Source of the DNA: Schizochytrium sp. CCTCC M209059
Lineage: Eukaryota; Sar; Bigyra; Thraustochytrida; Thraustochytriidae
Assembly (NCBI GenBank): GCA_000818945.1
Contig: KN805398.1
Coordinates: 322,166-386,165, forward strand
DNA: 64,000 bases
Direction: 5' to 3'
Each line of letters opens with the position of its first letter. Position 1 is the first letter of the stretch. A model generated the notes under the pieces. The model was not told the DNA's origin, did no database searches, and was given only the letters and a program-made list of their open reading frames with translations. A program made the translations under genes and the position numbers. Positions 11,521-21,156 of this stretch are shown one piece after another.

Positions 11521-11907
11521 CTTCTGCCCCGCTCTCGATCTCCGCGTCTGTCGCGTGCGCGGCCTCGTCTTGGCGCGTATGCGACCTGTACTCAAATGCT
11601 CAAGTCGATTGCAGAAAGCGTCGGAAAGCGCGTGCAAGTCTTGCAATGGAATTACGTCATTCAAGCGGGAAGTCCTGGGAGGTCGCGTGCACTGAAACAT
11701 TAGTTTCTGGAAAACAAGTCATCTTGCTGGCTGAAGATTTGCATGCCAGTCTCATTGCAAGAGCGTAGCTCCGCTCTCCACAAAGAACGCAAAAGATTCG
11801 TTTCTGTTTGCTTGTGTAAGACGAGAGAAATGTCATTGAACGTAACAGAGTAAAGAAAAAGGTTCCCAAATTCCCCCAACGTCAAGCAGATTTGGCGAGA
11901 GTCTTTT
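11521..11907. other. Spacer between receptor copy 2 and the GH3 gene
   Basis: About 390 bp on the 5' side of receptor copy 2 and the 3' side of the GH3 gene, both on the minus strand. It should contain the copy 2 leader and promoter and the GH3 3' UTR. The open frame that extends copy 2 upstream to 11700 has an Arg-rich, non-conserved character. I see no other gene. Confidence 0.55.
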
Positions 11908-14343
11908 TTATTTGTATGAGGAATCGATAGGGATGGAGGCTGTCGCCAGAAATGCTTCCGTAGGAGACACGAATGCAAGAGGATCAGAGCCTTGAAGTTC
12001 CAAGGTCCAGGGGTCGTGATCATCATCGAGGGAACGAGCCACAGTATCATTCGTGCCCGAGTACAAGGCCAAATCACGTTTGAGGAGAATAGAAACTTCA
12101 AACGATTCCGTGTCGCCCGGGGCAAGAACGCCAGTGCGATGGAAAGTGTGTAACTTGCGAATTAGATCACCGTGCACCGCCGCATCTACGGCGCTCCTTG
12201 GTGGGCGCAGATAGGCAAGAGACACATGCGCTCCAGCGCGACGACCCGTATTATGTACTTTGACAGTGAAGCGAGCGCTGTGCTTGGACTGCACCTCGAA
12301 TGGTCTGATCTCGTACGTGAACGTAGTGTAAGAAAGGCCGTGGCCAAAAGGCAAGACTACAGGGCCCTTGTAAAAGCGATACGTACGCCCAGGGAAATCG
12401 TCCTCATCAGACGGGTGCATGTCCATGCGGTCCATGGGGACGCTCGAAACAAAAGACTCGGGATAAAAGGTCTGTGTAAGTCGACCGCTTGGGTTATTAT
12501 CGCCAAAAATTGTCTCGGCGACCGCTGTCCCACCCGACTGCCCAGGATATCCTGCCCACAGCACAGCGCCGACATGCTCGTCGGACAGAGTACTTGATAA
12601 GTCAATCGCGCCACCGGCAAGTACAACCACGACCACGGGCGGTTTTCCAGCAACGCGCGCAGCGCGCGCAACACGTTCCACAAGCTCCTCTTGACGGCCG
12701 GGTAGACGAAGAGAGGTGCGGTCAAGGCCCTCGGCCTCCTGGTCTTGGCCAATCCCAATCGCCAAAACTGTCTGCGCTGCCTGTCCTGCAGCCTCAATCG
12801 CAACATCGAGATCATGGTCATCCTGGTGCCCATCGGCCGCAGACGAGTCCAACGCGCATCCTTGAAAGACTTGGAAAGGTTTGGCGTAAGCGCGGAGACC
12901 CTCTTCGATAGATACGAGAAAAGGGGCAACACCAAAGTAATTGCCCTGCAATGCTTTCGTGGAAGTTGCGTGCGGTCCAATGAGCGCCACATGGTCTGCG
13001 CTGGCCAGCGCGCGAGGGTCCAAAGGAAGTGCATTTTGGGCATTTTTCAAAAGAATCATGCCTTGGCGAGCGGCCTCGAGCGCCAGCGCTCGGTGCGCTG
13101 GGGTATCAATGGCCTCGGGGCCGATGCGTCGAAATGGTTGCATCTCATCGGTGTCGAAAATGCCGAGCCGAATTTGGACTTGAAAGAGATTTTGCAGCGC
13201 ACGATCCACGAGATCTTCGGGCACCACTCCTTGTTGAACAGCGGCAACAAGGTGTCTGGGAAGAAAGCCGCCACAGTCGATGTCAACCTGTGCACGGAGC
13301 GTGTCGCTGACAATCTCCTCCTCTGTGTGATTCTGAAAGTGGAACTTATAAAACAAATTATCCACGGCGCCACAATCGCCGGTAATGTAGCCCTGAAAAC
13401 CCCATTTTTTGCGAGCAAGCTCGTCCATCAAATCGCCATTCACACACGAAGGCACGCCGTTCATTGCATTGTAGCTACACATGAGCGCACTCACTCGTCC
13501 GTCCTTGACGCACCTCTCAAACGCAGGAAGATATGTCTCGTGCAGATCTCGAGGAGACACGACCCCATTAAAGCTGAAACGATCATGCCCATGCCAGTTC
13601 TCGATGCTATATGCTGCAAAGTGTTTGCAGCACGCCGAATTCTTGAGTCGCGAGGGATCTGCCTCGTCCTCTTGAAAAGCGCGTACAAAATCTGCAGCGT
13701 ACTGTCCGTTCACATACGGGTCTTCACCCGGCGTTTCCTGGCCTCTGCCCCAACGCGGATCTCGGAACACGTTAATGTTGGGCGTCCAATACGTGAGGGA
13801 GGCGCGACCGGCATTATTGAAAGCTCGAGCTTCGGTTGAGATAGCTGCCGCAATTTTACGCACAAGTGTGCGATTCAAAGCCGCTGCCGTGGTCAATACT
13901 TGGGGAAAGGAAGTTGCATGAGCGCAAGGTTCGACAAACGCCACGCCAGGTGAATCTGCCACCCCATGTAAACCTTCGCTCCACCACTCGTAAAAGCTAA
14001 TGTTCAGACGTGGTACCTCTTTTGCGTCATTCCCCATCAAAGAAGCCTTTTCATCGAGACGCAAGGCCTTGACAAGCGTCTGTGCTCGTTCTTCGACACT
14101 TAAATTGCGATCGCACCATGGAAAAGGTGGCGGTTCATCCGCAGACGCTGCCAAGCACGGGTTCCATGTCTTGGGATGGCGTTGCTGGACTTGATGCTGC
14201 TCTGTGGTCTGCTGCACCCCTTCCTTGCCATCGTTGGCACGAAGATTGTCAGCTCCTTTCCATGAGACTTTGTCCAGGTTCGCGCGAATATCGCCTCCGC
14301 CTCCCGCCACGATCGCAAACACCACGATGACGAGCACCGCCAC
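11908..14343 (-). CDS. Glycoside hydrolase family 3, beta-xylosidase/beta-glucosidase type, membrane anchored
   Basis: This is a GH3 enzyme of the plant/fungal beta-xylosidase type, which releases terminal xylose, arabinose or glucose from oligosaccharides. The conserved run is visible: FPWCDRNLS, EWWSEGLHGV, TYWTPNINVFRDPRWGRGQE, CCKHFAAYS, MCSYNAMNGVP and YITGDCGAV, where the Asp near residue 323 is the expected nucleophile. An alpha/beta sandwich domain (GIGQDQEAEGLDR, AVLWAGYPGQSGG) and a C-terminal fibronectin-III-like domain follow. The N-terminus has a hydrophobic helix (AVLVIVVFAIVAGG) preceded by acidic residues, which suggests a type II anchor in the secretory pathway. The stop is TAA at 11908-11910. 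The 5' end is unresolved: the codon at 14343 is GTG, and no in-frame ATG occurs back to the in-frame TGA at 14461-14463. The first in-frame ATG is at codon 103, inside the conserved part. A short upstream coding exon is my preferred explanation. Confidence 0.9.
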   Translation of the reverse strand: MAVLVIVVFAIVAGGGGDIRANLDKVSWKGADNLRANDGKEGVQQTTEQHQVQQRHPKTWNPCLAASADEPPPFPWCDRNLSVEERAQTLVKALRLDEKASLMGNDAKEVPRLNISFYEWWSEGLHGVADSPGVAFVEPCAHATSFPQVLTTAAALNRTLVRKIAAAISTEARAFNNAGRASLTYWTPNINVFRDPRWGRGQETPGEDPYVNGQYAADFVRAFQEDEADPSRLKNSACCKHFAAYSIENWHGHDRFSFNGVVSPRDLHETYLPAFERCVKDGRVSALMCSYNAMNGVPSCVNGDLMDELARKKWGFQGYITGDCGAVDNLFYKFHFQNHTEEEIVSDTLRAQVDIDCGGFLPRHLVAAVQQGVVPEDLVDRALQNLFQVQIRLGIFDTDEMQPFRRIGPEAIDTPAHRALALEAARQGMILLKNAQNALPLDPRALASADHVALIGPHATSTKALQGNYFGVAPFLVSIEEGLRAYAKPFQVFQGCALDSSAADGHQDDHDLDVAIEAAGQAAQTVLAIGIGQDQEAEGLDRTSLRLPGRQEELVERVARAARVAGKPPVVVVVLAGGAIDLSSTLSDEHVGAVLWAGYPGQSGGTAVAETIFGDNNPSGRLTQTFYPESFVSSVPMDRMDMHPSDEDDFPGRTYRFYKGPVVLPFGHGLSYTTFTYEIRPFEVQSKHSARFTVKVHNTGRRAGAHVSLAYLRPPRSAVDAAVHGDLIRKLHTFHRTGVLAPGDTESFEVSILLKRDLALYSGTNDTVARSLDDDHDPWTLELQGSDPLAFVSPTEAFLATASIPIDSSYK

Positions 14344-14811
14344 GACACCGAGGACCCCCGCCCCAAACGTCCCTTTTTCCCCGTCCTCCTCCTCCCCCTC
14401 CTCCTTCGAGGCCAGTCCGCGGCCCCGCGCAGCAGGGAGGGACGAGCGAGCGAGCTGGCGTCACGGTGCGCGCGAGCGGCCCCGTTCGGATTTGCTGCAG
14501 CTGCGTTGCGTTGCGTCGTGCCGGCTGGAGTTATTCTTTATCAGGCCTAGGCCTAGGAGGCCTACGTACTGCGTGGATACTAGGTCTAGCCTAGTAGGCC
14601 TAGGCCTAGGTACGTAGGCATAGATGTATCTTGTACGAGGCGCGGCGACTCGGCGAGGCAGGGGTCAACGGCGGCAAACTTCGAACAAGCAGCGCGCGAG
14701 CGTTGCCGTGCCCTTGCGCTGCGTCGCGTCTGCGTCGCGCATTGCGCTGCGCTGCGTTGTGTCGCGCCGCGCGCTTGCTCCGAGCGCCTCGCGCAGAGAG
14801 GGCGACGGAGT
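14344..14811. promoter_or_regulatory. Divergent intergenic region between GH3 and glycosyltransferase genes
   Basis: The two flanking genes point away from each other, so this stretch must hold both promoters and probably a 5' exon of the GH3 gene. It contains a striking CCTAGG-rich inverted repeat, listed separately, and a GC-rich stretch of GCGTTGCG-type motifs. No TATA-like element is obvious. Confidence 0.5.
14543..14618. repeat. CCTAGG-rich imperfect inverted repeat
   Basis: The 15-mer AGGCCTAGGCCTAGG, which is nearly its own reverse complement, occurs at 14543-14557 and again at 14596-14610. It is flanked by CCTACGTAC at 14561-14569 and its reverse complement GTACGTAGG at 14610-14618. 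The segment can fold on itself in several ways. It lies in the middle of the divergent promoter. Confidence 0.85.
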
Positions 14812-16806
14812 ATGCAGCATCGACGCGGCGTCGTGGCCGGTGGCGGCAGCCGCGCAAGGTACAATGATCTGGAGGACCCCAAGTACGGAGAAAAGGGGAG
14901 ACTCGTGGTGACGAAGCGAGGCCTCATGACGGCCATGGTTAGCATGGTCTGCCTCTGCGCCCTCTACCTCGTGGTGAACTCAGATGCTGCGGCCAGAGGA
15001 AGTGCGAGTGCCACCCTGGACAGAGCCGAAGTGGAGGGTCAGATTCTGGCCAGCCCACCACAGACGCACGGCAAACTTCGTAGCTTTGACAGCCTGCCGC
15101 CGCCAGAATACAACAAACTCAGCTGGACGGGGCCCGATGGATCCCCCATGGGCTACGTGCGCATCCCTAAAATTCCCCCCGGCCAGAAGACGGGCGATGA
15201 CGGTAAGCTCCATGTCATCTTTTCTTCGGGATGCAATAACTTCCAGCATTGGCAGTCCGAAGTGCTTCTTGCATCCGCTTACCTGGCAGGTCAACGCGGT
15301 CGCATCACGCGAATTGTCAGCGGCTGTCACGACAAGTCTGCAGAGACGGTGCGCCACCAGCATCAGACATTTCCGCAGGGTAAAAATGATCTCCTCGTGC
15401 CCCTGGAAATCCTCAATCGCTCCGTGAACGAGAACTTTGGCCTTTACATTACACCGTCATTCGACGGCGCTCGCGACTTTCCGTGGATCAACAAGGTAAG
15501 CTAAAAACCGGCGTCTCCCTCCCATTCTTTCTGTTGTTAAAGAATGGGACCTTATGTTGGGCTTCGTTCCCCCCCCCCCCAAANNNNNNNNNNNNNNNNN
15601 NNNNNNNNNNNNNNNNNNNNNNNNNNNNNNNNNNNNNNNNNNNNNNNNNNNNNNNNNNTCCCCCCCCCCCCAAAAAAAAAAAACTAACAGTAAACCGCAC
15701 TTCCAACTCTAAACCAAACCCAAGCCGTCTTCGATTCAATACTTCATGGAACACGCAAGACCCGAGCTAGATCGGCTCGGAGAAACGGTGATTGCGATTC
15801 TGGACCCAGACTTTATCTTTCTCAAGCCTCTTACTCAGACCGGAGAGAGCCTCGATGACATTATCATATCACGGGATATCGATAAGGATCGAGGCGTTCT
15901 TCCACCCATTGATGTTGTTCGTAAAGGCCGGCCTGTGGCGCAGCGCTATGGCCTGGAGAGCGGTTGGAAGGCGTCCAAGTTCGATCTTGACGCAATCACA
16001 GGTGACCCGGACACTCCTGCAAAGACGTGGACGCACGAAATGGCGACAAAATACACTAGCGTTGGCCCGCCACTTATGCTTCATGTAGATGATATCTCGC
16101 GTCTGAGCGTGCTCTGGGAAAAGTACATGCGACCGGTGCTTGCCATGGGCCCCAATATTCTCGCAGACATGTGGGCGTACTCGATTGGCGCGGCGCATCT
16201 GGACCTGCGGCACACGATTCTCGATCATTACATGATTTCCACCTGGGGAGATCGTGGCGAGGCCTTTTCTTGGGTCGACGCATGGCAAACCATGTCGTGC
16301 AAGAATCCGCAACCCAAACCCGGTGACAAGTTGCCAACCTTTATTCATCTTGCGTCTAACTACAAGGCTCCCGACGAGAAAGGACCGTGGATGTTTCACA
16401 AAGGCCACGTGCCTGCAACGTAAGTTTCTCGTTCTACCCAAATCCCGCGTGCGCTGCACGTTGTATGATCCACCAACTGACACCTTATTTATCTCCTGAC
16501 GATAGCATCCTTGACTGTGACATGCCGCTTCTTGTCGAGGCTCCAGACGACCTGTTCGATGTGTCTCTCTCCAGACACCGCAGGCAAGCAGCCTGGGTGC
16601 TGTGCCAGACCGTCGCCAAGCTCAACCGTATCTTGCTCATGTACAAGCAAAAGTTTTGTCCCATTGGCTATGAGACTCGCAAGCTTGTTCGTCTCATTCA
16701 AAGAAAGACCCAAGACAGGTCATGTTCCGAGCGCACCGACAAGTGGTGCTTCCCTCTGGCCCAGATCGAGGGCCTCCCAGACAATTGGCGGGATCATGCC
16801 ATGTGA
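14812..16806 (+). CDS. Golgi glycosyltransferase, hydroxyproline O-arabinosyltransferase / peptidyl-serine galactosyltransferase-like (GT95/GT96)
   Basis: I model three exons: 14812-15495, 15725-16419 and 16506-16806, which splice in frame to 559 residues. Donors are AAG|GTAAG and AAC|GTAAG; acceptors end CCCAAG and GATAG. The start ATG at 14812 is followed by a short cytosolic tail and a signal-anchor helix at about residues 38-56, typical of a type II Golgi enzyme. The catalytic region shows IFSSGCNNFQHWQSEVLL, an HPAT/SERGT-like opening block, then a DxD-like ILDPDF (Asp255-Pro-Asp257), GRPVAQRYGLESGW, and a C-terminal LPTFIHLASNYK block. Known members add arabinose to hydroxyproline or galactose to serine of secreted wall and matrix glycoproteins. 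The exact donor and acceptor cannot be decided here. Intron 1 contains the assembly gap. The head-to-head neighbour is a GH3 enzyme. Confidence 0.82.
15584..15658. other. Assembly gap (75 N) within intron 1
   Basis: Seventy-five ambiguous bases interrupt intron 1 of the glycosyltransferase gene. Both flanks consist of the same motif, a T followed by a run of about a dozen C and then A. The gap therefore probably marks a collapsed or mis-sized C/A homopolymer tract rather than missing coding sequence. Confidence 0.95.
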
Positions 16807-17142
16807 TTTTAAATCTGCAAGTAAATCAACATCACTCGCGCAGCTTCTTATCTTCTTCTTTTTTTTTCTTCTTTTTTTTTTTTCTTAAACTTGATAGATT
16901 CAGAGAATTGCGATTCACGTTCTTACATTTCTTATTGACATTGTTTTACACAAACAAATACACTTGAATTGTGTAAGCGCACCGTCCCTCACAGCCAGAC
17001 AATTTCTATACATGCATGTCGCAGGGCTGCGAGCCTGACTTGCTTGCTAGAATCCCCGAATACAATAGGTCTTGCGCAAAAAGAAAGAACAAACGAAACA
17101 CACGACGCACCATCTTATCGTAGTCGGGCCGAAATCTCGACA
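16807..17142. other. Convergent 3' intergenic region
   Basis: The glycosyltransferase and the trehalose-type gene end towards each other here. The main feature is a T-rich, pyrimidine-dominated tract at about 16850-16887, with AT-rich sequence after it. That is consistent with 3' UTRs and polyadenylation zones. No gene is visible. Confidence 0.6.
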
Positions 17143-20100
17143 TCAAGCACCCTCCTCTTCGCCAGAGGCACTGGCCAAGACTTCGAGCACATCCACGACA
17201 CCATCCGTGTCGTTCACGTAATACTGCGCACCCGTCGGTTTGCGGCCCACGGTGCAGGTGAAAACGTCTGCAAAGGTCCCTCCCTCGACAGCACCATCGT
17301 TGCTTTGGGACCCCAGAAAATCAAGTACTGCAGTATACATGCGCTCGTCCGAGGTATCATCGCCCACGCAAAAGCAAAATTGCGGGACAAAGTCTAGGTG
17401 AGCCTTGATCTCATCCAGGATATGGTGCACGGCCTCACCTTTGTCGACACCTTTTGGCAAGAGTTCCACGGTGTGTTTCTTGCGGCCCACCACGACAGGA
17501 ATATTCACGGCCATAATGGCCTCCTTGAGCTCGTTCTCGAGCTTTACGGCTTGCATCCCGCCCCATTCCGGGTCTGCCTGCCGGAATTGCCACGAGGCAG
17601 ACACGGCAGTCTGTCGCCAGGCACTGCCACCTGTGCGCCACGTGTAGTCCTCCAAAATGCTCGGAACATCAGCCGCCTTCATCCAACTGTCCCAATCCTT
17701 ATCCACACCGGGAAGAATGAATTCCCAGCCATCCGAACCCACGGCGGCCGACGCCGAGACTGGCACAGCGGCATGTGAGTCGGCGTCCTCACCTTCGGCG
17801 TCGCCCTGGGTGTCATTGTCGGCATCGCTGTTCCCATCGTTCTCCTCGTCGTCGTCGCCATCGTCGTCATCATCGCCCGTGGCGCTGATCTGCAGGGCAG
17901 CCGGGACACTCCCTCCCGACTTGCGGCCTTCCACGGACAGACCTCCCCAGCGGATCATCATGCCAGAGTGTGCAACGAGGCCAAGCGATGAGCACGGGTC
18001 GTCAAGAACCTCGGAAAAAGCCAAGCGCAGCACGCGTGTGCGGTTTCCTGAAATTACAAAAACCACATTGCGCTTGTCGCTGCAGAGGCGACGCAAAATG
18101 CGCGAGACGCGCGGTGAAAGCTTTCGCTTGGAAACGCCCAGAAAATCGCGCTTCACGGCTAGATTGCCAAGCTCACGCGGCGTCAAAGTTCCCGCATAAT
18201 CAAGCAGAATGAGACGCTTCTCGCACCGTTTGTAGCTGCGCAAAATCTCAGACGTTTTCAAAGCGTGACAAAATCCCTCGTGCACAATGTTTTCAAAGGC
18301 CACCACGCTGTGATACTCGGACCCCTGCAAGATATCCTTGTCAATGCTCGTAAGTGCCTCGATCTGACCTTGGACGCCAAGCTCCACGTCCTGAAGAATG
18401 TTGCGCGTCCACTCTGCCGACGAACGGTTTGAAATGTACGAGCAATCACGATCTCTGCGCGCGTTGCGCTCTTCCGTCGTCATGCACAAAGCCTGATCCA
18501 TGGCCTGCGACACCTCCTTGATATCGTAGCAATTGACGCGAATGGCGCCATTGAGCACGCGAGAGGCTGCTGAAAATTCGGACATAATTACAACCCCTGC
18601 AGGGTCCCGGTGGCAAAATGTGTACTCGAGAGGCCGGAGATTCAGGCCCTCCATAACGGGCGTGCACACCATAATGTCTGCCGAGGCCCAGATCGCGGCG
18701 CGTTCCTCGACAGATGGCCAGTTGTGAGGCGCGTATTCCTTGTAAAAGACAACTGGGCCATACACGCGGTTGATACGCTCGCACAGCTGCTTTACCTCCG
18801 CAACAGCGCGCTCGATGCCATAACTCGTAATGATCTCCTCTTCCTCTTCCTCTTCCTCCTCGGCGTTGCCGTCCTCGTTGTCCTGTTCTGATTTCGCCGT
18901 GCCCTGACGACCTGGCCGCGAGCGATCTGCCATGGACATGAGTGTCTCGTTGAGAACGAGAAGGCCGTGCTGGATGAGAACGACCTTGCCACGGTACCGC
19001 GGACACTCGAGCAGGAGCCGCTCGAACGCGAGAAGTTTTAGGGGCACGCCCTGGAGACGTGTCATCTCGTCCATGGCAACAATGACTGTTTTGCCACGGT
19101 GCGTATTGCGGATAGTACCGGCGCCCTCTTGGCCCTTTCGCGAGAGTACTGCGCTATCCAGTAAATGTTTCTCGACACCAACGTGGGAGATGGCCACCAA
19201 AACGGCTCGGTCCATGTGATCCACCACGAGACGCCCGCCCTTTTGCGAGTGAAACTGAAGACCCAAAAAGCGCTTGCAAGAGGTAATAAAGTGCCGCGCG
19301 TGATCAAACGTGTGGAAACCGACCACATCCGCGCCGAGCATGCCTTCGAGCAACTCGTTACGCACCGAGACAGTGCGAAAGATCTCGGATGTTGGAAATG
19401 GCGTGTGCAAGAAAAACACAATCTTTGGCTGCATCTTGCGCGAGAGCCCGCTCGCGGCTGCACGCTCACGCAACAGCTCCGGGACCAACATGAGTGGAAA
19501 GTTGTGCACCCAGACAAGATCCCGGCTGCTTACGTCCTTGAGGACGAGCTCCATGATTACGTCCGCAAAAATGTGCGAGGTCCGAATAAAACCCACCCAA
19601 CGATCCCTCTTGGAATAGACCTCATCTGCGATTGAGCCATCGCTCGCCGTGCTGCTCCCGCTCGCATAACGCTTGTATGGCCGAGGAGAAGCGCTCGTCT
19701 TTGAGGATCCTTTGGCAGACCGTTTCAGTCGTCGCATGTCTTCACGCGAAAGATTAACGTTGAGCACATTATGAAAGATGTCGCGAAATCGCATTAAACA
19801 GCTCCTCACATAGTGGTCCACAAAGTCCTCGCGCGAGAGGAAGATTGGAACGCAGTCAAAAGCATGCAGCTTCGTGCGGATCTCCTCGCGATCGGCTTCG
19901 TTCAAACGCCACACCAGCTCTGGATCCTCGTGCCGAATCACATACGGTGTAATCGCTCCCACCCACATTACTTCGTGGTCGTAGGCTACAGAGCCTTCAG
20001 ACTTGCGCGAAATGCTGTCTGGGTTCCACTCTGCCGTCCATTTGTTGCCCTCTTCACCATGCTCGTTTGGGTAAATGTTCACTGGCAGATTGAACGACAC

Positions 20101-21156
20101 AAGAAACATGCGGTACTTGTGGGTTAGACCGACGTTCGACGAAACCGTGGGCGTGCTAGTGGGTAATTTGGCTGTTGTCGTCGCCAGCGTCTTGCTCACG
20201 GTGCTCGGCGGTGGCCACGCAGCGGCAGGGTCTTCCGCGTGCAGTGCGGGGGGCGGAGGGAGTGGTGGGACAACGGACGTCTCGGGCAAATCCACCGGCC
20301 TTAACGCTGGAGACCCTACCGTTACAACAGGCGTCGTGCTTGTGACCGAGGTCGCCGACTGCCCATCGGCAGACAGAGTTTCTCCAAAAGACGGCAAGGT
20401 GTCGGGCGACGAGGAAAGTTTTTGCGAGGTTGAGCTCAAGTCAAAACGAACGTGCGGATGAATGTTACCTCGTGCCTTTCGCCCGGAGCGCCCAAAGGCT
20501 GAAGGGGCAACGGGACGTTCGGAGGTCGACGTCGCTTGCTCTTGTTGCGCCATGGGTTGTGCATCCTGACTTTGCTGCTCGCTTGAAGCAAGTTGCTTGG
20601 CGTCGACAAACGCGAGCTCAGGAGTGATTCCAGAAGCCTGGCTGTTACTGTCTGAAAATCGATCCGCGGTGTCTTCACTAGCAGCGCGCTTGCCTTGGTC
20701 CCCCCTTGTGGGCGCCCCTGCGTGAATCGGGCCAATGGATTCGGGAATTTTTTCTGAGGCGCCGTCAAGCCCCGATACCCGAGCGACAACGGGCTCGACG
20801 TGGTCATCCAGCGCGTATTCCGCTTCATCGGGTTCCTCGTACATGCCAATTTCGTCGGTGACGGTCATTTCCCAACCTTCGGGTACAATGACTCGGGCCT
20901 GGGCAGCGATTGGTTCCCAACCATGAAACTGGCCTCCGCTCATGATCACATACTTGTACGAGAGCGGGAGTCCTCGCGGAAGATTTACAGGCCGACTTGT
21001 GCGCCAGATAGGGTACTCTTTAGGAGTCGTCACAAGGTCGACGCCCCGGTTCGGGCTAAAAGAGCCGAGATTCACAGAGTCGCCGGTGATGCGCACATTC
21101 TGGCCAATGTCTAGATCTGCCTTCACCTTGAAGGTGATGCGCGTGAGATTCGGCAT
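17143..21156 (-). CDS. CBM20 - trehalose-6-phosphate synthase-like (GT20) - trehalose-phosphatase-like (HAD) fusion, probable pseudoenzyme
   Basis: The start is the ATG at 21156 (a GTG four codons upstream is not used). The product has 1337 residues. Residues 1 to about 110 are a starch-binding CBM20 domain (ITFKVKADLDIGQNVRITG, with WRTSRPVNLP, YKYVI and WEP). A long low-complexity linker rich in Ser, Pro and Gln follows. The GT20 region is about 345-930 and the HAD phosphatase region about 980-1320. Several GT20 active-site positions are changed relative to E. coli OtsA: His154 is Pro554 (in VHNFPLML), Arg262 is Glu697, Lys267 is Gln702 and Asp361 is Glu836. Glu369 is kept as Glu844. In the phosphatase part the DxDGT motif reads DYAGT: nucleophile Asp986 is present but the general acid is Ala988. 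The KG (LPKGVDKG) and GDDTSDE motifs are intact. Family membership is clear; loss of synthase activity is a strong inference. A regulatory, glucan- or sugar-phosphate-binding role is plausible, as for plant class II TPS proteins. Confidence 0.9.
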   Translation of the reverse strand: MPNLTRITFKVKADLDIGQNVRITGDSVNLGSFSPNRGVDLVTTPKEYPIWRTSRPVNLPRGLPLSYKYVIMSGGQFHGWEPIAAQARVIVPEGWEMTVTDEIGMYEEPDEAEYALDDHVEPVVARVSGLDGASEKIPESIGPIHAGAPTRGDQGKRAASEDTADRFSDSNSQASGITPELAFVDAKQLASSEQQSQDAQPMAQQEQATSTSERPVAPSAFGRSGRKARGNIHPHVRFDLSSTSQKLSSSPDTLPSFGETLSADGQSATSVTSTTPVVTVGSPALRPVDLPETSVVPPLPPPPALHAEDPAAAWPPPSTVSKTLATTTAKLPTSTPTVSSNVGLTHKYRMFLVSFNLPVNIYPNEHGEEGNKWTAEWNPDSISRKSEGSVAYDHEVMWVGAITPYVIRHEDPELVWRLNEADREEIRTKLHAFDCVPIFLSREDFVDHYVRSCLMRFRDIFHNVLNVNLSREDMRRLKRSAKGSSKTSASPRPYKRYASGSSTASDGSIADEVYSKRDRWVGFIRTSHIFADVIMELVLKDVSSRDLVWVHNFPLMLVPELLRERAAASGLSRKMQPKIVFFLHTPFPTSEIFRTVSVRNELLEGMLGADVVGFHTFDHARHFITSCKRFLGLQFHSQKGGRLVVDHMDRAVLVAISHVGVEKHLLDSAVLSRKGQEGAGTIRNTHRGKTVIVAMDEMTRLQGVPLKLLAFERLLLECPRYRGKVVLIQHGLLVLNETLMSMADRSRPGRQGTAKSEQDNEDGNAEEEEEEEEEIITSYGIERAVAEVKQLCERINRVYGPVVFYKEYAPHNWPSVEERAAIWASADIMVCTPVMEGLNLRPLEYTFCHRDPAGVVIMSEFSAASRVLNGAIRVNCYDIKEVSQAMDQALCMTTEERNARRDRDCSYISNRSSAEWTRNILQDVELGVQGQIEALTSIDKDILQGSEYHSVVAFENIVHEGFCHALKTSEILRSYKRCEKRLILLDYAGTLTPRELGNLAVKRDFLGVSKRKLSPRVSRILRRLCSDKRNVVFVISGNRTRVLRLAFSEVLDDPCSSLGLVAHSGMMIRWGGLSVEGRKSGGSVPAALQISATGDDDDDGDDDEENDGNSDADNDTQGDAEGEDADSHAAVPVSASAAVGSDGWEFILPGVDKDWDSWMKAADVPSILEDYTWRTGGSAWRQTAVSASWQFRQADPEWGGMQAVKLENELKEAIMAVNIPVVVGRKKHTVELLPKGVDKGEAVHHILDEIKAHLDFVPQFCFCVGDDTSDERMYTAVLDFLGSQSNDGAVEGGTFADVFTCTVGRKPTGAQYYVNDTDGVVDVLEVLASASGEEEGA

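Noticed and set aside
11521..11700. Sixty-residue N-terminal extension of receptor copy 2 from ATG 11700
   Set aside because: It would bury the signal peptide. Copy 1 starts at the equivalent of 11520.
12745..13839. A 364-codon plus-strand open frame
   Set aside because: It is antisense to the GH3 catalytic domain and has no family signature.
15483..15770. Open frames running through the N block
   Set aside because: They contain ambiguous residues and homopolymer translations inside intron 1.
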